From: Lenzites betulinus
Taxonomy: Eukaryota > Basidiomycota > Agaricomycetes > Polyporales > Polyporaceae
Assembly (NCBI GenBank): GCA_022264855.1
Contig: JABYQU010000004.1
Coordinates: forward strand, 186,001 to 250,000
Reading direction: 5' to 3'
DNA length: 64,000 nt
A program made the position numbers and the translations under genes. Shown one piece after another: positions 50,987-62,462 of this stretch; within the stretch, counting starts at the first letter, position 1; each line of letters begins with the position of its first letter. The notes beneath the pieces are model-generated. The model was not told where the DNA came from, did not search any database, and saw nothing but the letters and a program-made list of their open reading frames with translations.

Positions 50987-52368
50987 ATGGTCTCCTCCGC
51001 CGACGTCCAACGCCTCTTTCTCCAAGCCATCCTATCGCGTCGCATTCTATCTCAAAAGCTCGCTGCGAAGATCTGGGAGAAGTGCATCGACGCCGTGAAA
51101 GGTGCGTCCCCGCCTCGCCACACCACTTTCGCGCCGGCGCGCGGTCTCCTCGCCCCTCTCGCGCCGCACTGCGTTAACTCGCGTCTGAACACACGCAGAG
51201 GCCAATGATACGCTAGAGATCGCGTACCGCGCGGACAGGAACTCATGGGACGATTTTGTAACGAGCGTGAATGAGGCCCTGAACCCGCTCGACCTGGAAT
51301 TCGCGCACCTGCACGATGAAGTCAGCGGGAAGGAGATGTATGCGGTGGTGCGTTATTCGGCATACATACTCGCGTTCCTCCGTACGACGTTGTATGCACC
51401 AGGTCAACCGAAAAGGCGACGAGATCGCGCAGATGGCGACTGAGTACTCGGCCACTGAGATCGCGTACTTTAAAGCAGTGGTACGTGCCTTTGTTGTATG
51501 TCTCTTGTGCTGTTTCTCAGTGCTCACTGCTTCTTCTGCCCTGCAGCTCGAACAGATCATGCTCGCGCCGAGCGAGTCATTTTGTGTATCCTCGCTCGCT
51601 GCATTGCGCGAGGTGAACTCGCTGAAGACGAACATGACAAAGTCACAAGCCGAGACCACGCTAGGAAGCTTCGTCGCGAGAGGCTGGCTCCTCAAGAGCA
51701 AGTGCGTATTTTATCCTTCCACCCCTGCCTGATATATGATTATAACAACGGATTGCAGGCTGGGGCGTTATTCTTTGGCTACGCGGACCGTGCTGGAGCT
51801 CCAGACGTACCTCCGTAATACCTACGAGGGCGAGGTGCTAGACTGCACCATCTGCATGGAGGTATGTCTCCCCGCCGTCCCACCCTGACCATCTCGCCTT
51901 GACGTCGACATCGTAAAACAGCTCGTTACGCGCGGCATCGCGTGTTACACGAACCAATGCAAGACACGGATGCACACACACTGCTTCAACAATTACAAGC
52001 GGCGGCACCAAAAATGCCCCACGTGCAACCAGAGCTGGTCCGAGGGCAACCTGAACAAGCTCCGGCCCGTCGGCGAGGCCGCATACAGAGAGGGGCAGGA
52101 CCACAACCGGCGCCGCATGCGGAGGTCCACGGAGGATGACGACGACGAAGATGAAGACGCGGACGCTGACGCTGACGGAGAGGAAAACTACGAGGGCGAC
52201 GATGCCGAGCCCGAGCCGTCTCAGAGCCAGGCTGGTCCCTCGCAGAACCAGACGAACGGAAGGCCAAAGAGAAAGGCGGCCGCTGCTCGTGAGGAGAGTG
52301 TAGAAGCCAAGGTGGAGAAGGCCTCGCCTCCGCCCCGGACGCAGAGGCGCAAGTCGTCTCGACGCTGA
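50987..52368 (+). CDS. NSE1: Nse1, RING-type subunit of the SMC5/6 complex
   Basis: Ubiquitin-ligase-like subunit of the SMC5/6 complex that acts with Nse3 and Nse4 in DNA repair. The ATG at 50987 gives MVSSADVQRLFLQAILSRRI. Winged-helix segments follow (LEIAYRADRNSWDDFVTSVN, ALNPLDLEFAHLHDEVSGKE, TEYSATEIAYFKAV). Small exons are joined by introns near 51,102, 51,347, 51,481, 51,700 and 51,860. The variant RING finger is intact: LDCTICMEL, ACYTNQCKTRMHTHCFNNY and QKCPTCNQSW (about 51,841-52,030), with the Cys4-His-Cys3 order. The tail is acidic (DDDDEDEDADADADGEE) then basic (RRKSSRR), ending at 52368. It converges on the AAA+ gene with a gap of 132 bp. Confidence 0.95.
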
Positions 52369-52500
52369 GCGCCGGAGACCCATCTTCGCTGCCGACGTGG
52401 TCGTTCGTGCTTCAGACTCCCACTACCATACACCATGCACCGTTATTATATTGTATCTACGTTATGTCGTAACTCAAGCATATATGTCCCTTCTAGTATA

Positions 52501-55500
52501 TCACCCGCTCGTTGCCGCCGTATCCGGCGAGGCTGGACTAGGTTGGGCAGGCGAAACAGTGGCCGGGTCCAGCTTCACCTGCAACGGCTGCGCTTCCACG
52601 ACCGGCACCGAAAAGCCAAAGCGGTCCTTGCCCCACACTTGCCTCTTCTTCGCCCTGCGGCCCTCGCCGAACTCGTCGTTCCACTTGCGCAGCTCCGCGA
52701 GGCTGCCGAGGGCCTCCGACGCGGACGGCGTGATCTCCTTGAGGGCCTGCTCGAAGTTGCGCCAGTAGAGCGATCGGGCATGTGGGAGAGTCTCAGGAGA
52801 CTCCGGCTCCGTCTCGCTCGCAACAGCCTCAGCAGCGGTCGCCTCTGGGGCGGCGGAAGCCAGTGGCTCGGACGCTGTAGCGTCCGCGGGTGCATCCGAG
52901 GTGGAGGCCGCTTCTTCCAGCTCGATGACCACGGGCTGGGACGGCTGCTGCCGCCAGGGGACGACGACCCGCTCTTTGACCGCATCGAGCGCGGCGCTCA
53001 CACACAAATCTATGGGTCGAACGCGTCAGCGGGGGCGAGTATCGGATGGTTAAAATGGGGGGGAGAGAGCACGCACGCTTCAGGTCCGAGCCGGAGAAAC
53101 TCTCGGTCTTCTTCGCGAGCTGCCTGAGGTCGACGTCATCCGCGAGCGTCTCGTCGCGAAGGAGGATCTTGAGAATCTCTGTGGGATGCACGGTGAGCGA
53201 ACGAGCGGGTACGCGCGAGCAGCGGGGGAAGCGATAAGGGCGCGGGCAATAGGGCTGCGAAGGGGGCGGGGCACGAACCTTCGCGCTCCTTCTCCCCGGG
53301 GAGGTCCACGAGGAGCCGGCGGGGCAGGCGGCGGAGCACGGCGTCGTCGAGGTCGAACGGGCGGTTCGTCGCGCCGATGACGATCACGTTGCTCTCCTTG
53401 GAGGACTTGAGGCCGTCCATTTCCTGCATGAATTCTGTGATCACCCCGCGATGTGCAAGCGAGTTGCCGGATTCCCTGGACAGGCGCGCCCCGAACAAGG
53501 CATCAAGCTCGTCAATGAAGACTACGCAGGGTGACAGGCGGCGTGCGAGTGAAAAGACAGCCCGCACGAGCTTCTCGCCTTCGCCGACGTACTGGCAAAC
53601 GGCGGAGTTAGTCAAGGGACAGCGTGTTGAGTGGCCGGGCGCACCATGTCCATAATGTCCGAGGGAGAGACGACGAGCATCCTGCAGCCGGCCTCCTTGG
53701 CCAGAGCGCGAACCACTAGCGTCTTACCGGTTCCCGGAGGCCCGAAGAGAAGGCAGCCTGTCATGCTGTGTTCTTTGAGGATGCCCTGCTGGAATGCTCC
53801 GGGGTGGAGCAGTGGCAAAGAAACCATCGTTCGTATTGAGTCGATTGTATGCGGCGGCAAGTGCACCTGGTTGAAGGTGGTCGTGATAGACGCTATACGG
53901 GAAATTAGCGGTCAGTTGCACGTCGCAATTGGGTCGGAAAACAAGGCGCACCCGTATCAACAATACAGCCCAATAGCCTTTGCTCGTGCTCGTCCAAATC
54001 AGGGTTTCGTCTGAGCTTCTCGATGATTTCGTCGACGTCCGCCTCGTCCTCGACTTCGGCCCGTTCTTCCTCCTCATTCTCGCGGGGAAGTTTCCCGGAC
54101 GGGGGCGTAGAAAACAGGGTCTTCCACATGTCCTGCGACGACCTATCGGCGGCCCAGGCGTCGAAAACCGCAGACCACGGGACAGGCGTGGGTTCGAGGG
54201 AGCGGTTGGAGGGTAGGTACGCTTGCTGGGCGGCCACGACGCTGCCGACCGCCCGGTCTGCGATACGCTGCACGTTTGGCCACACTTCCACCGTCCGCCC
54301 CCAGTGCTCCCACAGCTGCGCCTTCGCCCGGTCGTGATCATCGCCGTCCAAAGCGGACTGCTCGGCCTCAGGAACGTCCTCCAGCTCGCCAAGCGTGCCG
54401 CCGACTTGGGCGACCGCCATGCGCATGGTAAGCTGGTTGACTTCTCTTCGCCTGTTAATGCGGCTGTCCCGCTCCCGGGGCAGAGACCGCAGGGTCGGGA
54501 AGACCAGGGAGGTCCGGAAGAAGCCAGGGCGGTTGTCTCCTTCTGGGGTCCCTTGACTCCGTGCTGCGAGCGCGCGGGAGAGCGACGGGCCCAGGAACGG
54601 AGACAGGCCCGAGAAGCCCTCCTGACCCAGCACAACGACATTCGAACGGCCCCTAGAACCATCACTGTCATGACTGTCCTCATGCACCGAATGCAGGCGT
54701 GGTACGTCTTCGGCGTTGCCCCGCGCCCACCGTCTCAGTCGCCGCTGCACGCGTTTCTCCCGGGCTTTTTCGCTGCCGCTATCCTCCCCATACTCGGACT
54801 TCTGGGGCTTCACAGAAGACGCGCTTTGCTGGCCGTCCGATGGCCTCGAGGACACAAGGTTGAGGCCCTGCAGGCCGGGGAAAGACCCAGAAGCAGAGTG
54901 CTCAGGTACCAAAAACGGGGGCGTGATACCGAAGACGATTGCGGTCGGGTTGATGACCGGAGAACTGGGGCGAGAGATTGGACCCTGCCGGCGCTGTCTA
55001 ACGGCAGCCAGGAGCGCGGGGTACCATCCTGACGAGGACGCCGCAAGCGTCGGGTAGTCCCTGACATATATAATGCGAGGACGTCTTGGCGGAGTGGTGG
55101 ACGGCTCCTCGCCGTCGCTAGAGGGCGTAGGTGCGGCGCGAGCGTTGATGAGCTCGTCAAAGAACCCCTTCAGCTTTACGGCGGGAGTGCTTCTCGAGGG
55201 CTCAACAAGGGGGCGAATCGTACGCCGCGGCATCGCCGTCGCCATGACATGAACGGTCATCGGAGACACGGAGAATGACGAAGGCGGCTGCTCATCTTCC
55301 TCGTCGTTCTCCCGCTGAGATACAGCCTGACGGAGGGCTTCCCTGGAAGATGACTGGAGTTGCAGCGGGTTATTCGGCAGCTGTAATGCGGAGGCAGCTT
55401 TGGAAAGCCGTGGTTTAGCATACAACCACGGTCAGAGAGGTTTGAGGTGCCATACCTTTGCCAAAGTGCCCGCATTCACCCGCCGCCAATTGAACCGCAT

Positions 55501-56119
55501 CCAGCACCACGACGTCCGCGCCCGTCCGACGCGCCATCTCACGTACGGTCGCATCGAGGATATAGTCGCCGCCTTCGATCGGACAATACAGCGCTAGCGT
55601 CGGCTCAGATGGCGGAGCTCCCCCCGAGGCGTATGCGGCACGGTGCTGGGTTTGTGGGTGTAGAACAATGTGAAGGTTGTGCAGTACCTCATTGAATATC
55701 TCTGGCGGCGGGAGCGTCGTGCTTTGTGTAACGGACGATGACGGGTCAACGGGGTCATCTTCCGGCGTCCACAAGATATTCAAGTCTGGTGGAAGGGGGA
55801 CTGAGTCCGCATCCTTCAAGGTGACCGTGGAGGCGCGAGTCCGGCGTTTTGGCTTGTCCTCGACATCGTCGGGCGAAGGCGTGTCTGGAGCATCGGAACT
55901 CGGGGTTGCAAGGGGTGGTGGGTCAGAGCTTTCGAGGTGATCATGTGCGGATGTTTCCGACGAGATTGCACGCCTAGCAAAGTGGGGCGAAAGCTGGGAC
56001 GATGAATGGTCCTTCCGAGGATAGCGCACGGCGTGAGTGGAGGACAGTTGTGCGCGAGGATATTTGGTAAGGGTCTTGACCAGCAACCGTGTTCTGCGAG
56101 CTAGAAGATGAGACCGCAT
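52501..56119 (-). CDS. Mitochondrial-type AAA+ ATPase (Msp1/ATAD1-like core) with long N-terminal extension
   Basis: The single AAA+ module sits near the C-terminus. Walker A GPPGTGKT is at about 53,720-53,743, Walker [11 protein letters not shown] at about 53,500-53,525, and [20 protein letters not shown] carries sensor and arginine-finger residues. This is the meiotic clade of AAA proteins (Msp1, spastin, katanin, fidgetin). The ATG at 56119 starts [20 protein letters not shown], an Arg-rich presequence suggesting mitochondrial import or anchoring. Between them lie about 750 residues: a Ser/Pro-rich stretch, a structured piece around [20 protein letters not shown] (about 55,590-55,530), and an Arg/Glu-rich linker. 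Yeast Msp1 (about 360 residues) lacks such an extension. The C-terminal tail is Ala/Pro-rich and ends TAATSG-stop. The family is sure; location and substrate are inferred. Confidence 0.88.
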
Positions 56120-56434
56120 CCAAGCAGACCAGATAAAACGCCAAGCACGAGGCGTATACGAAGCCCAGGAAATGAAAGAAGTGGTACGGACAGACCCAGA
56201 GACAGCTGCAGACGAACAAGCACCTCCGCCCTGTAGCCGCCCACGCGATCGCACACAAGATTTTGCAAGCGCCCACAGGTGGCACAGCGTCGGTGGGCGG
56301 TGTGTTAAAACGAGGAAGAGACTATGACATTAGAGGCCAGTATATACTACGGCATGAGGCGTATGAGTGTCTATGAAGACGTTCCATACGTAGTGTAATA
56401 ATGAAATCGTAGCAGCAGAAGGGTGCGAGCCCAG
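56120..56434. promoter_or_regulatory. Gap upstream of the AAA+ gene
   Basis: 315 bp between the PIS1 stop and the AAA+ start, both on the minus strand. A TATA-like TATATAC occurs around 56,341-56,348. No gene is seen. Confidence 0.4.
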
Positions 56435-57440
56435 TTAGTCCTGCTTTGCGCGGAGCGCCTCCTCTTCCCTGGCCTTCGCCCGCTCCGCAAGGTCAACACC
56501 GACGAGGATCTTGGACGCCTTCCAGAGCTGAACGAGGTTCACGACGTTTTTGTAGAAGCAGATGGGTCCGCTGACCCAGGCCATCAACTCCGGCCAGGTG
56601 AAACCACCAAAGAAGCCGGTGACACCGAGGGACTCCGAAAGCGGGGTGTGCACCCACTTCATCAGATAGAGCGCGATGTAGAAGAGTTCGTTGCCGGCGC
56701 ACACGAGGAAGAGCGTCGTCTAGAAATGCGCATAAATATGCCAACCCTCCAGCATACGGCATTTGGCTTACCGGATTATAATAGGCACGCAGGAGGCGGC
56801 TGACGTCACTGTCTACTTGCTTGTGACTTTTCGAACCGGTGACAAGGGAACTAGTATATGACGCGTTAGAGACCTGCAGGAGAGAGCGCAGAAAGAAGAC
56901 ACACCTGTTCATGTGCATGTAGTGACTGCTAAAGTCCAGGGCAATGAGGAATTGGAACCCGAGGGCATATTCGGGATATGCAGATGTAAGGTAACAGAGG
57001 AGGGATGTTGTTGTACAGCTTTTCGGGAGGAGGGTCAGGAAAACGCACAAAACACGCACAAGAGGCGTACTCACCGATCGGTGACCATGTCCAGGACTGC
57101 TCCAAACTTCGACGCCTGACCCAGTGCTCTTGCAGCATGTCCGTCGAACGCGTCCAGTAGGCAAGAAATACAGTACAACACAGTGCAGTACTTTGGATGA
57201 TAGTTCATATAGTGTAGAGAGAGCGCCGCGAGAATGATTCGCGCATACCCTGGGTGCAAAGAGACGTGTAAGTGCGCAAACGCAAGGGGAGGAGGGTGTT
57301 TGCTTACCGATAAGGTTGGGCACGAAAAGGAAGACATTCTCTGAGTAAGTTTGTGCAGTCGCGAGATCGACAGCGACCTTGGCGTCGACGATATCGATAG
57401 AGCCCCTCCGCCGCGTCAAGATTGCAGGACCGTTGGACAT
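56435..57440 (-). CDS. PIS1: Phosphatidylinositol synthase (CDP-diacylglycerol-inositol 3-phosphatidyltransferase)
   Basis: Makes phosphatidylinositol from CDP-diacylglycerol and myo-inositol in the ER, the precursor of all phosphoinositides including the Pik1 product. The ATG at 57440 gives MSNGPAILTRRRGS; the frame stays open further upstream, but the extension is Arg-rich and unlikely. After the first intron come VFLFVPNLIGYARIILAALS and YCISCLLDAFDGHAARALGQ, continuing ASKFGAVLDMVTDR, the complete CDP-alcohol phosphotransferase motif with its Asp residues (57,154-57,071). Later exons give LLCYLTSAYPEYALGFQFLI, ALDFSSHYMHM and SGPICFYKNVVNLVQLWKAS, ending REEEALRAKQD-stop at 56435. Four or five introns. 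Confidence 0.96.
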
Positions 57441-59196
57441 GATGAGCGTTGAGGAGAGCGGGCGGCCCACGTAGTAAGTAGGATTTGTATGCTCGCGCCG
57501 CCCGGCACGGCCTTTACGGCGCTTACTCACGGCAAGAACACGCTTGTCACGCGTACCGTCACGCTCCTTCACATCACGCCCAGACAACTCGAGCAGTGCC
57601 TCTCGGCGAGTCCACCGACGGCGACGACGACGCACTCCTGGTTTTCGACCCTTGCTTCACAAAATACACGCGCAAGTGACACTGAGAATACCACGGCTAA
57701 GCCGAGGCCTAGTGAAATAGGCAGTCGAGTGGCTTAGGCCTTAGGTCTCGGAGAAATGTGCGCGTCGCCTCTCGGCAACATTCGCTGCGCATCGTCAGCA
57801 ACATTATCGCAAGCATCCATCTCAGCCACATGGGCCATCATACTGACCGGCCCATACAGAATCCGGATATGTGCATATAAGGTGAGTGGATTGCCTGTGG
57901 TTGTTGTCGCGCTGTATCGTATGTATACTACCGTATGTTTATTAGCTTTTAGAAGAGTGTCCCACCGTAGACGCTGATGCAAACGACAGATGCTTGATGC
58001 TCCAACCACAGACCACTCCGTGGGACACGAAGTGCCATATGAGAAGCTGTTCACCCATCTAGCCATCCTGCATCCCAGAAACGACACACAGCTTGTCCGT
58101 CATGAATCCATCCCTGGAGCCATGACAGGCGTGAATGCGGTCGGGTGACGCCAGGCAACAGAAGCATACTCAGCAGCTATATGTCCGCTATCGAGTTTTA
58201 AATGACGCTCGAGGATAAGACGCGGTGGGCACCGGTACCACTGTCCACAGCGTGGGAGGTAATCCGGACACGGGGTGCGTTATATTTACACCCTGCGAGG
58301 TCGTTTCTCCTTATATATGGTGGCACTCCTAGCCCTGCCCCTGTAAGGCCGGGTGCCATGTGAATACCCTTCCCAGTTAGAGAACAGCATGTCTCCAGAA
58401 GAGACTCTCAGACGCTGTCTAAAGTCATCGGACTAGCCCTGCTTACTGACGCACGTCCCGTCGGGGCATGATGTACCCGCCGACCCTGTGTGTGCTGTGT
58501 GAGGGCGCCTGTGTGATTTGTGTACTATTTGCACATGTCTGCAGAATATCGCGGTCTAAATACGAAGGAAGAACTGTTGCCGGGGGCGGGGATATTGCGC
58601 CACGAAGAGAAGGAATGGTGGACGCGCGGATTGCCGCTGTGCTGGTGCTGGCCAATCTTGCCTCTGGCCTGACGTAAACAAGAAGCAGCGAAGGCTGAGA
58701 GCCGCTGAGCTGCTCGCGTGCCTGCGCGTGCTCGCTGCCTCATTGCGCAGATTCTCCCGGGCACCTTCTCCCAGACTCCCCGCGATGGACACGGCGCGAC
58801 ACGGGCTCTGCGCGGACGAGCACCGCGACGGCCAGGACGCGGTGGACGGTGTGCGCAGACACAGGCGCCCTGCGGCCCCTGGCCATGACGCAGTCTCGAT
58901 CGGGCGATGGACCCACATGGACTTGCCGACAAAAAGCCGATCTGCGCCGCGTCTCGACTCAAATCCGGCGGAATCCTGGAGTCTGACAAACTACGCGCCC
59001 ATTCAGCTTTCGGCCTATTTTCTGCGCCGCAGAGTCAGCCTCTCGTCTGTTTCGCGGCATTGGGTGCAGCACGGGCGCAAGCTAGCTCTATCATCTCTCA
59101 CAGCACCATCACAGGGTGTGTCGCACTGAAACACGCAAGCAGACTCTCCACAGCGATTATCCGTGACAGCCGCGGGCGGGAACCCCATTCTTCGTG
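57441..59196. promoter_or_regulatory. 1.75-kb divergent gap between PIS1 and kynurenine monooxygenase
   Basis: The second longest gap without a gene. It includes the two promoters, but is several times longer than the other divergent gaps (208-341 bp). Several unrelated open frames of 60-150 codons occur on both strands around 58,440-59,130 (Arg/Ala-rich, overlapping), and none shows a domain. A short inverted motif GGCTAAGCC...GGCTTAGGCC lies at about 57,690-57,745. It could hide a small multi-exon gene or a non-coding RNA. Confidence 0.4.
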
Positions 59197-61169
59197 ATGA
59201 CTGCGGCCGGATCCAATCCTCGCAAGGCGGTCGTTGTAGGCGCAGGCCCGGTGGGATGTCTCGCGGCCATGTCCCTCGCCAAGATGGGCTGGTCCGTGGA
59301 TATCTACGAAGGTCGCCCAGGTATGCCCAATCCCCGGTTTTTCCCAGGTGGCCGCGCGAATGAATTAATATTGAATGCGCATCCACGAAGACATGCGTCT
59401 TCCCTCGTCCAAGGCTGCCGCCCAGCAGCGTTCTATTAATCTAGCCATATCTGCCCGCGGGCTCGCTGCGATACAGGCGATAGACCCAGGTGCAGCGGAC
59501 CGTTTTTTGAGTACTGTCATTCCCATGCGCGGCCGAATGATACACGATGCGCAAGGACGTCTCGAGAGCCAGCCCTATGATCGGGACGGGCAGGTGAGCT
59601 CTGTGCTCGCTTCGGAAGCCGTCCAGCCTGCGATATTCACGCCATTTCCGCTCGCCGCCCCCCGGGCCCTCGCCGCGCGTGGCCATGCAGTCCATCAACT
59701 CCATCGGCCGCGCTTTCCTCAACGAGGATCTGTTGCGCGAAGCCCTCGCCGCGCCGGCCATCCGTGTGTTTTTCGAGCACAAGGTCGCCTCGATCGACTT
59801 CGACCTGCGGACCATGACGGTGCACGACGTCGCGGCGGGCAGGGACGTGCCCGTCGCGTTCGATTTTTGCGTCGGCGCGGACGGGAGCTACTCGATCGTC
59901 CGGCGTCAGCTGATGAGGGTCGTCCGGTGCGTCCGTCCTATCATTCGCAATTTCCCTGGCTTCCGCCCGTGCGTTCTGTGGCCCGCCGCGCTCACTCGCG
60001 CTCCCACAGAATGGACTATCAGCAGTGGTATATTCCGCACGATTATATGGAGCTGAAGATGCCGGCTGGCCCTCCGAAGGAACCCGGCGGCGATCCCTCC
60101 TTTTTGCTCGACCCCAACCACCTGCACATCTGGCCGCGGCACACCTTTATGCTTATTGCGCTTCCGAATAAGGTTAACACGCTCGTGCCTCCTCCTTCCC
60201 TCCCCACGGTGGACTCACACACGGCGCATCTCAGGACGCGACCTTCACCTGCACGCTCTTCGCGCCCACCGCCGACTTCGACCGCCTCGACTCGGACGCG
60301 GCCATCCTGCAATGGTTCCAGGATAATTTCCCCGACGCGCTGCCCCTCATCGGCGAACAGGCGCTGCTCGACGATTTCCATCGGAACCCGCGCAGTGCGC
60401 TTATGTCAATCAAGGTGCGGGTCTTTCCGCCCCTTTTTCCGTGTTATGTGCCCGTAGGTTGCTAACATGCCCCACCACCCGTCCTGACGACCGGTAGGCA
60501 CGGCCGTATCACTACAGGGACCGTGCCGTCATACTGGGGGACGCCGCCCACGCCATGGTTCCATTCTACGGCCAGGGCCTCAATTGCGGGCTAGAAGACG
60601 TGCGGGTGCTGGATATCCTGCTTCGCGAGGCGCAGGTGGACACAACCACCCAGGTCCCGGACGGCGGGGAGGACGCCCGGCTCGCGGCCGCGCTCGCGCG
60701 GTACTCTGACACCCGCCACGAGGACCTCGTCGCAATATGCGACCTCGCCATGGACAACTAGTGCGTCGGGCTGCCCAGCACATCATTCACGCGCGCGCTA
60801 TTGTGTCCGCGCCCTGACAACATTGCGCTATACAGTGTCGAGATGCGGCACGCGGTCACGACGGTCGCGTACCGCTTCCGCAAGACGCTCGACAATCTGC
60901 TTTATTCCCTAAACCGCAGGCGCGTTGCCGCACAGGACGTCGCCCCCGCGCTCGCGCGCACCACGTACGCCGCCGCCCCGAGCGGGTGGCTCCCGCTGTA
61001 CACGATGGTGTCCTTCCGGCCCGACATCAGCTACTCGACGCTCCGGCGCAAGGCGCAGCGGCAGACGCGGGTGCTCGAGCTCGCGGGCTGGGCGGGCGCG
61101 GGCGTGGCGGCGGGCGCGGTGGGCATCACGTGTGTAACGCTCTTGCGACGGCTCTGCAGCCGGCCGTGA
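59197..61169 (+). CDS. BNA4: Kynurenine 3-monooxygenase
   Basis: FAD enzyme of the mitochondrial outer membrane that hydroxylates kynurenine with NADPH and oxygen, a step of tryptophan breakdown and de novo NAD synthesis. The ATG at 59197 gives [20 protein letters not shown], the FAD-binding GxGxxG followed by [20 protein letters not shown]. After an intron, [16 protein letters not shown] is the family's substrate-side block. Later blocks are [40 protein letters not shown] and [18 protein letters not shown]-terminal hydrophobic helix ([20 protein letters not shown], about 61,070-61,130) matches the membrane anchor of eukaryotic forms. It ends [13 protein letters not shown] at 61169. Introns lie at about 59,314-59,390, 59,592-59,680, 59,930-60,010, 60,170-60,235, 60,413-60,498 and 60,762-60,837. 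Confidence 0.94.
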
Positions 61170-61881
61170 ATTTACTGTTGATGTTGATCAAGACCGCGAT
61201 ACGTCCCGGCGTGCGTGGTCGTCGTTCTCCCGGGCGACGCGTCCCTTGTTCCCCCTGTGTTAATGAAATGTCGTAATCGTCGCGACCGCGGGAAAATCGC
61301 CCCCGTCGCGGCGATGGGCGATCTCCTGCGGGGGGCCCGCGCGGCGGGGCTCGTCTGCACGTCTGGTGCGACATTTGGTGGGATTTTCGGTGAATTTTTA
61401 GCGTCGGCGGGGTGTGCGGTACGCCCCCCGTGCGGCGTGCTGCTGAGCGGGCCGACGCGGGAGGGCAAAGGGGGGCATTGGCGGGAGCAGAGTGGGCACA
61501 TACCCCTGTAGCGTGCGCCCACGGTGCGGGGCCAGTTGGGCAGCCCACACAGCGGCAGCCTGTGCGGGTGCTTGTGAAATCACGGTGTTCGTCACATTAT
61601 GACGGCTACTTGTGTGCTTCACAGGGGGGAGGGTGGGAGAGAGGAAAGCATGGGGGACAGCGAGAGCAGTAACGGGGTATTCGTAGCATAGTTCGACCAA
61701 TAGGGAGATGCTGACGGGGGGAGAGCGAGAACGGACGTTCATAGGCAAGATCATGCAGCGTCATGACTGTAGGGAATAAATATACAGTACAGAGAAGGTA
61801 TCGGGCGAGCGGATGCGGTATAGATGGGGAAAGACGGCGTGGGCGAAGGTAAGTATGGACAGATGCGACGGCGGCGGCCGT
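61170..61881. other. Gap between convergent genes
   Basis: 712 bp between two stop codons, so two 3' flanks. Part of it (61,290-61,480) is very GC-rich. I see nothing else in it. Confidence 0.45.
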
Positions 61882-62462
61882 TCAACTGGCAATCTTGGGA
61901 GGCCGGCCCCGCTTCTTCTTCGCAGGAGTCTCCGCCGCGGCGCTGGTCTCGGGCTCCTCGCCTGCAGACTGCTCCGGGAGGGGATTTTTGCGCGGGCGGC
62001 CTCTCTTGCGTTTGGGGGGAGGCTCGGAGGACTCCCCTTCGTCGTGTGTCTTCTTCTCTTCCTCGGGCTTCTTCTGGGAGCGGTAGGGAGGCGTAGAAAT
62101 AGGAGGTCAGCGGATGGCAGAGTGTGCGAACGGCTACGGGACATACCACCTTCGGGGGCCTTCCCCTCGGGCGGCGGGGCGACTCGGTGGACGAGCCCGT
62201 CGCGGCGAGCGCGGCCTCTGCGGCGAGCGTCTTCTTGTTCTTGCTGCCTGGCGGACGGCCCCGCTTGCGCTTTGGGGGCGAGGGGTCTGCCTGGGGAGCT
62301 AAGATCGCAAGATCAGGGGACTAGGGTGAGTACGGCGCTTGGGGTGGGTGAACGGAGCTGGAAAGAGGCGGACGGACCCGACTCTGGCTCGCCGGAGTTG
62401 TCGGCGATCTCGTCGACGTTGTCGTTGTCGCTGTGGGCCCTGGCCTCGGGCGAGTCAGACAT
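61882..62462 (-). CDS. Small AT-hook chromatin protein (HMGA-like)
   Basis: The ATG at 62462 gives MSDSPEARAHSDNDNVDEIA. Introns at about 62,302-62,380 (GTCCGT...TCTTAG) and 62,075-62,149 (GTATGT...CTCCCAG) join in phase. The product of roughly 140 residues contains four AT-hooks, each with the RGRP core: KRKRGRPPGSK, RRPRGRPPK, KRKRGRPRKN and KKKRGRPPK, ending IAS-stop at 61882. Acidic and Ser/Glu-rich linkers separate the hooks. AT-hooks bind the minor groove of AT-rich DNA, so a nuclear architectural role like HMGA is likely. No second domain is present. The gene was missed by simple long-frame searches because its exons are short. Confidence 0.88.

Noticed and set aside
58443..58989. Minus-strand frame of 154 codons upstream of kynurenine monooxygenase
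   Set aside because: Arg/Ala/Cys-rich with no domain, overlapped by another frame in a different phase and a plus-strand frame.
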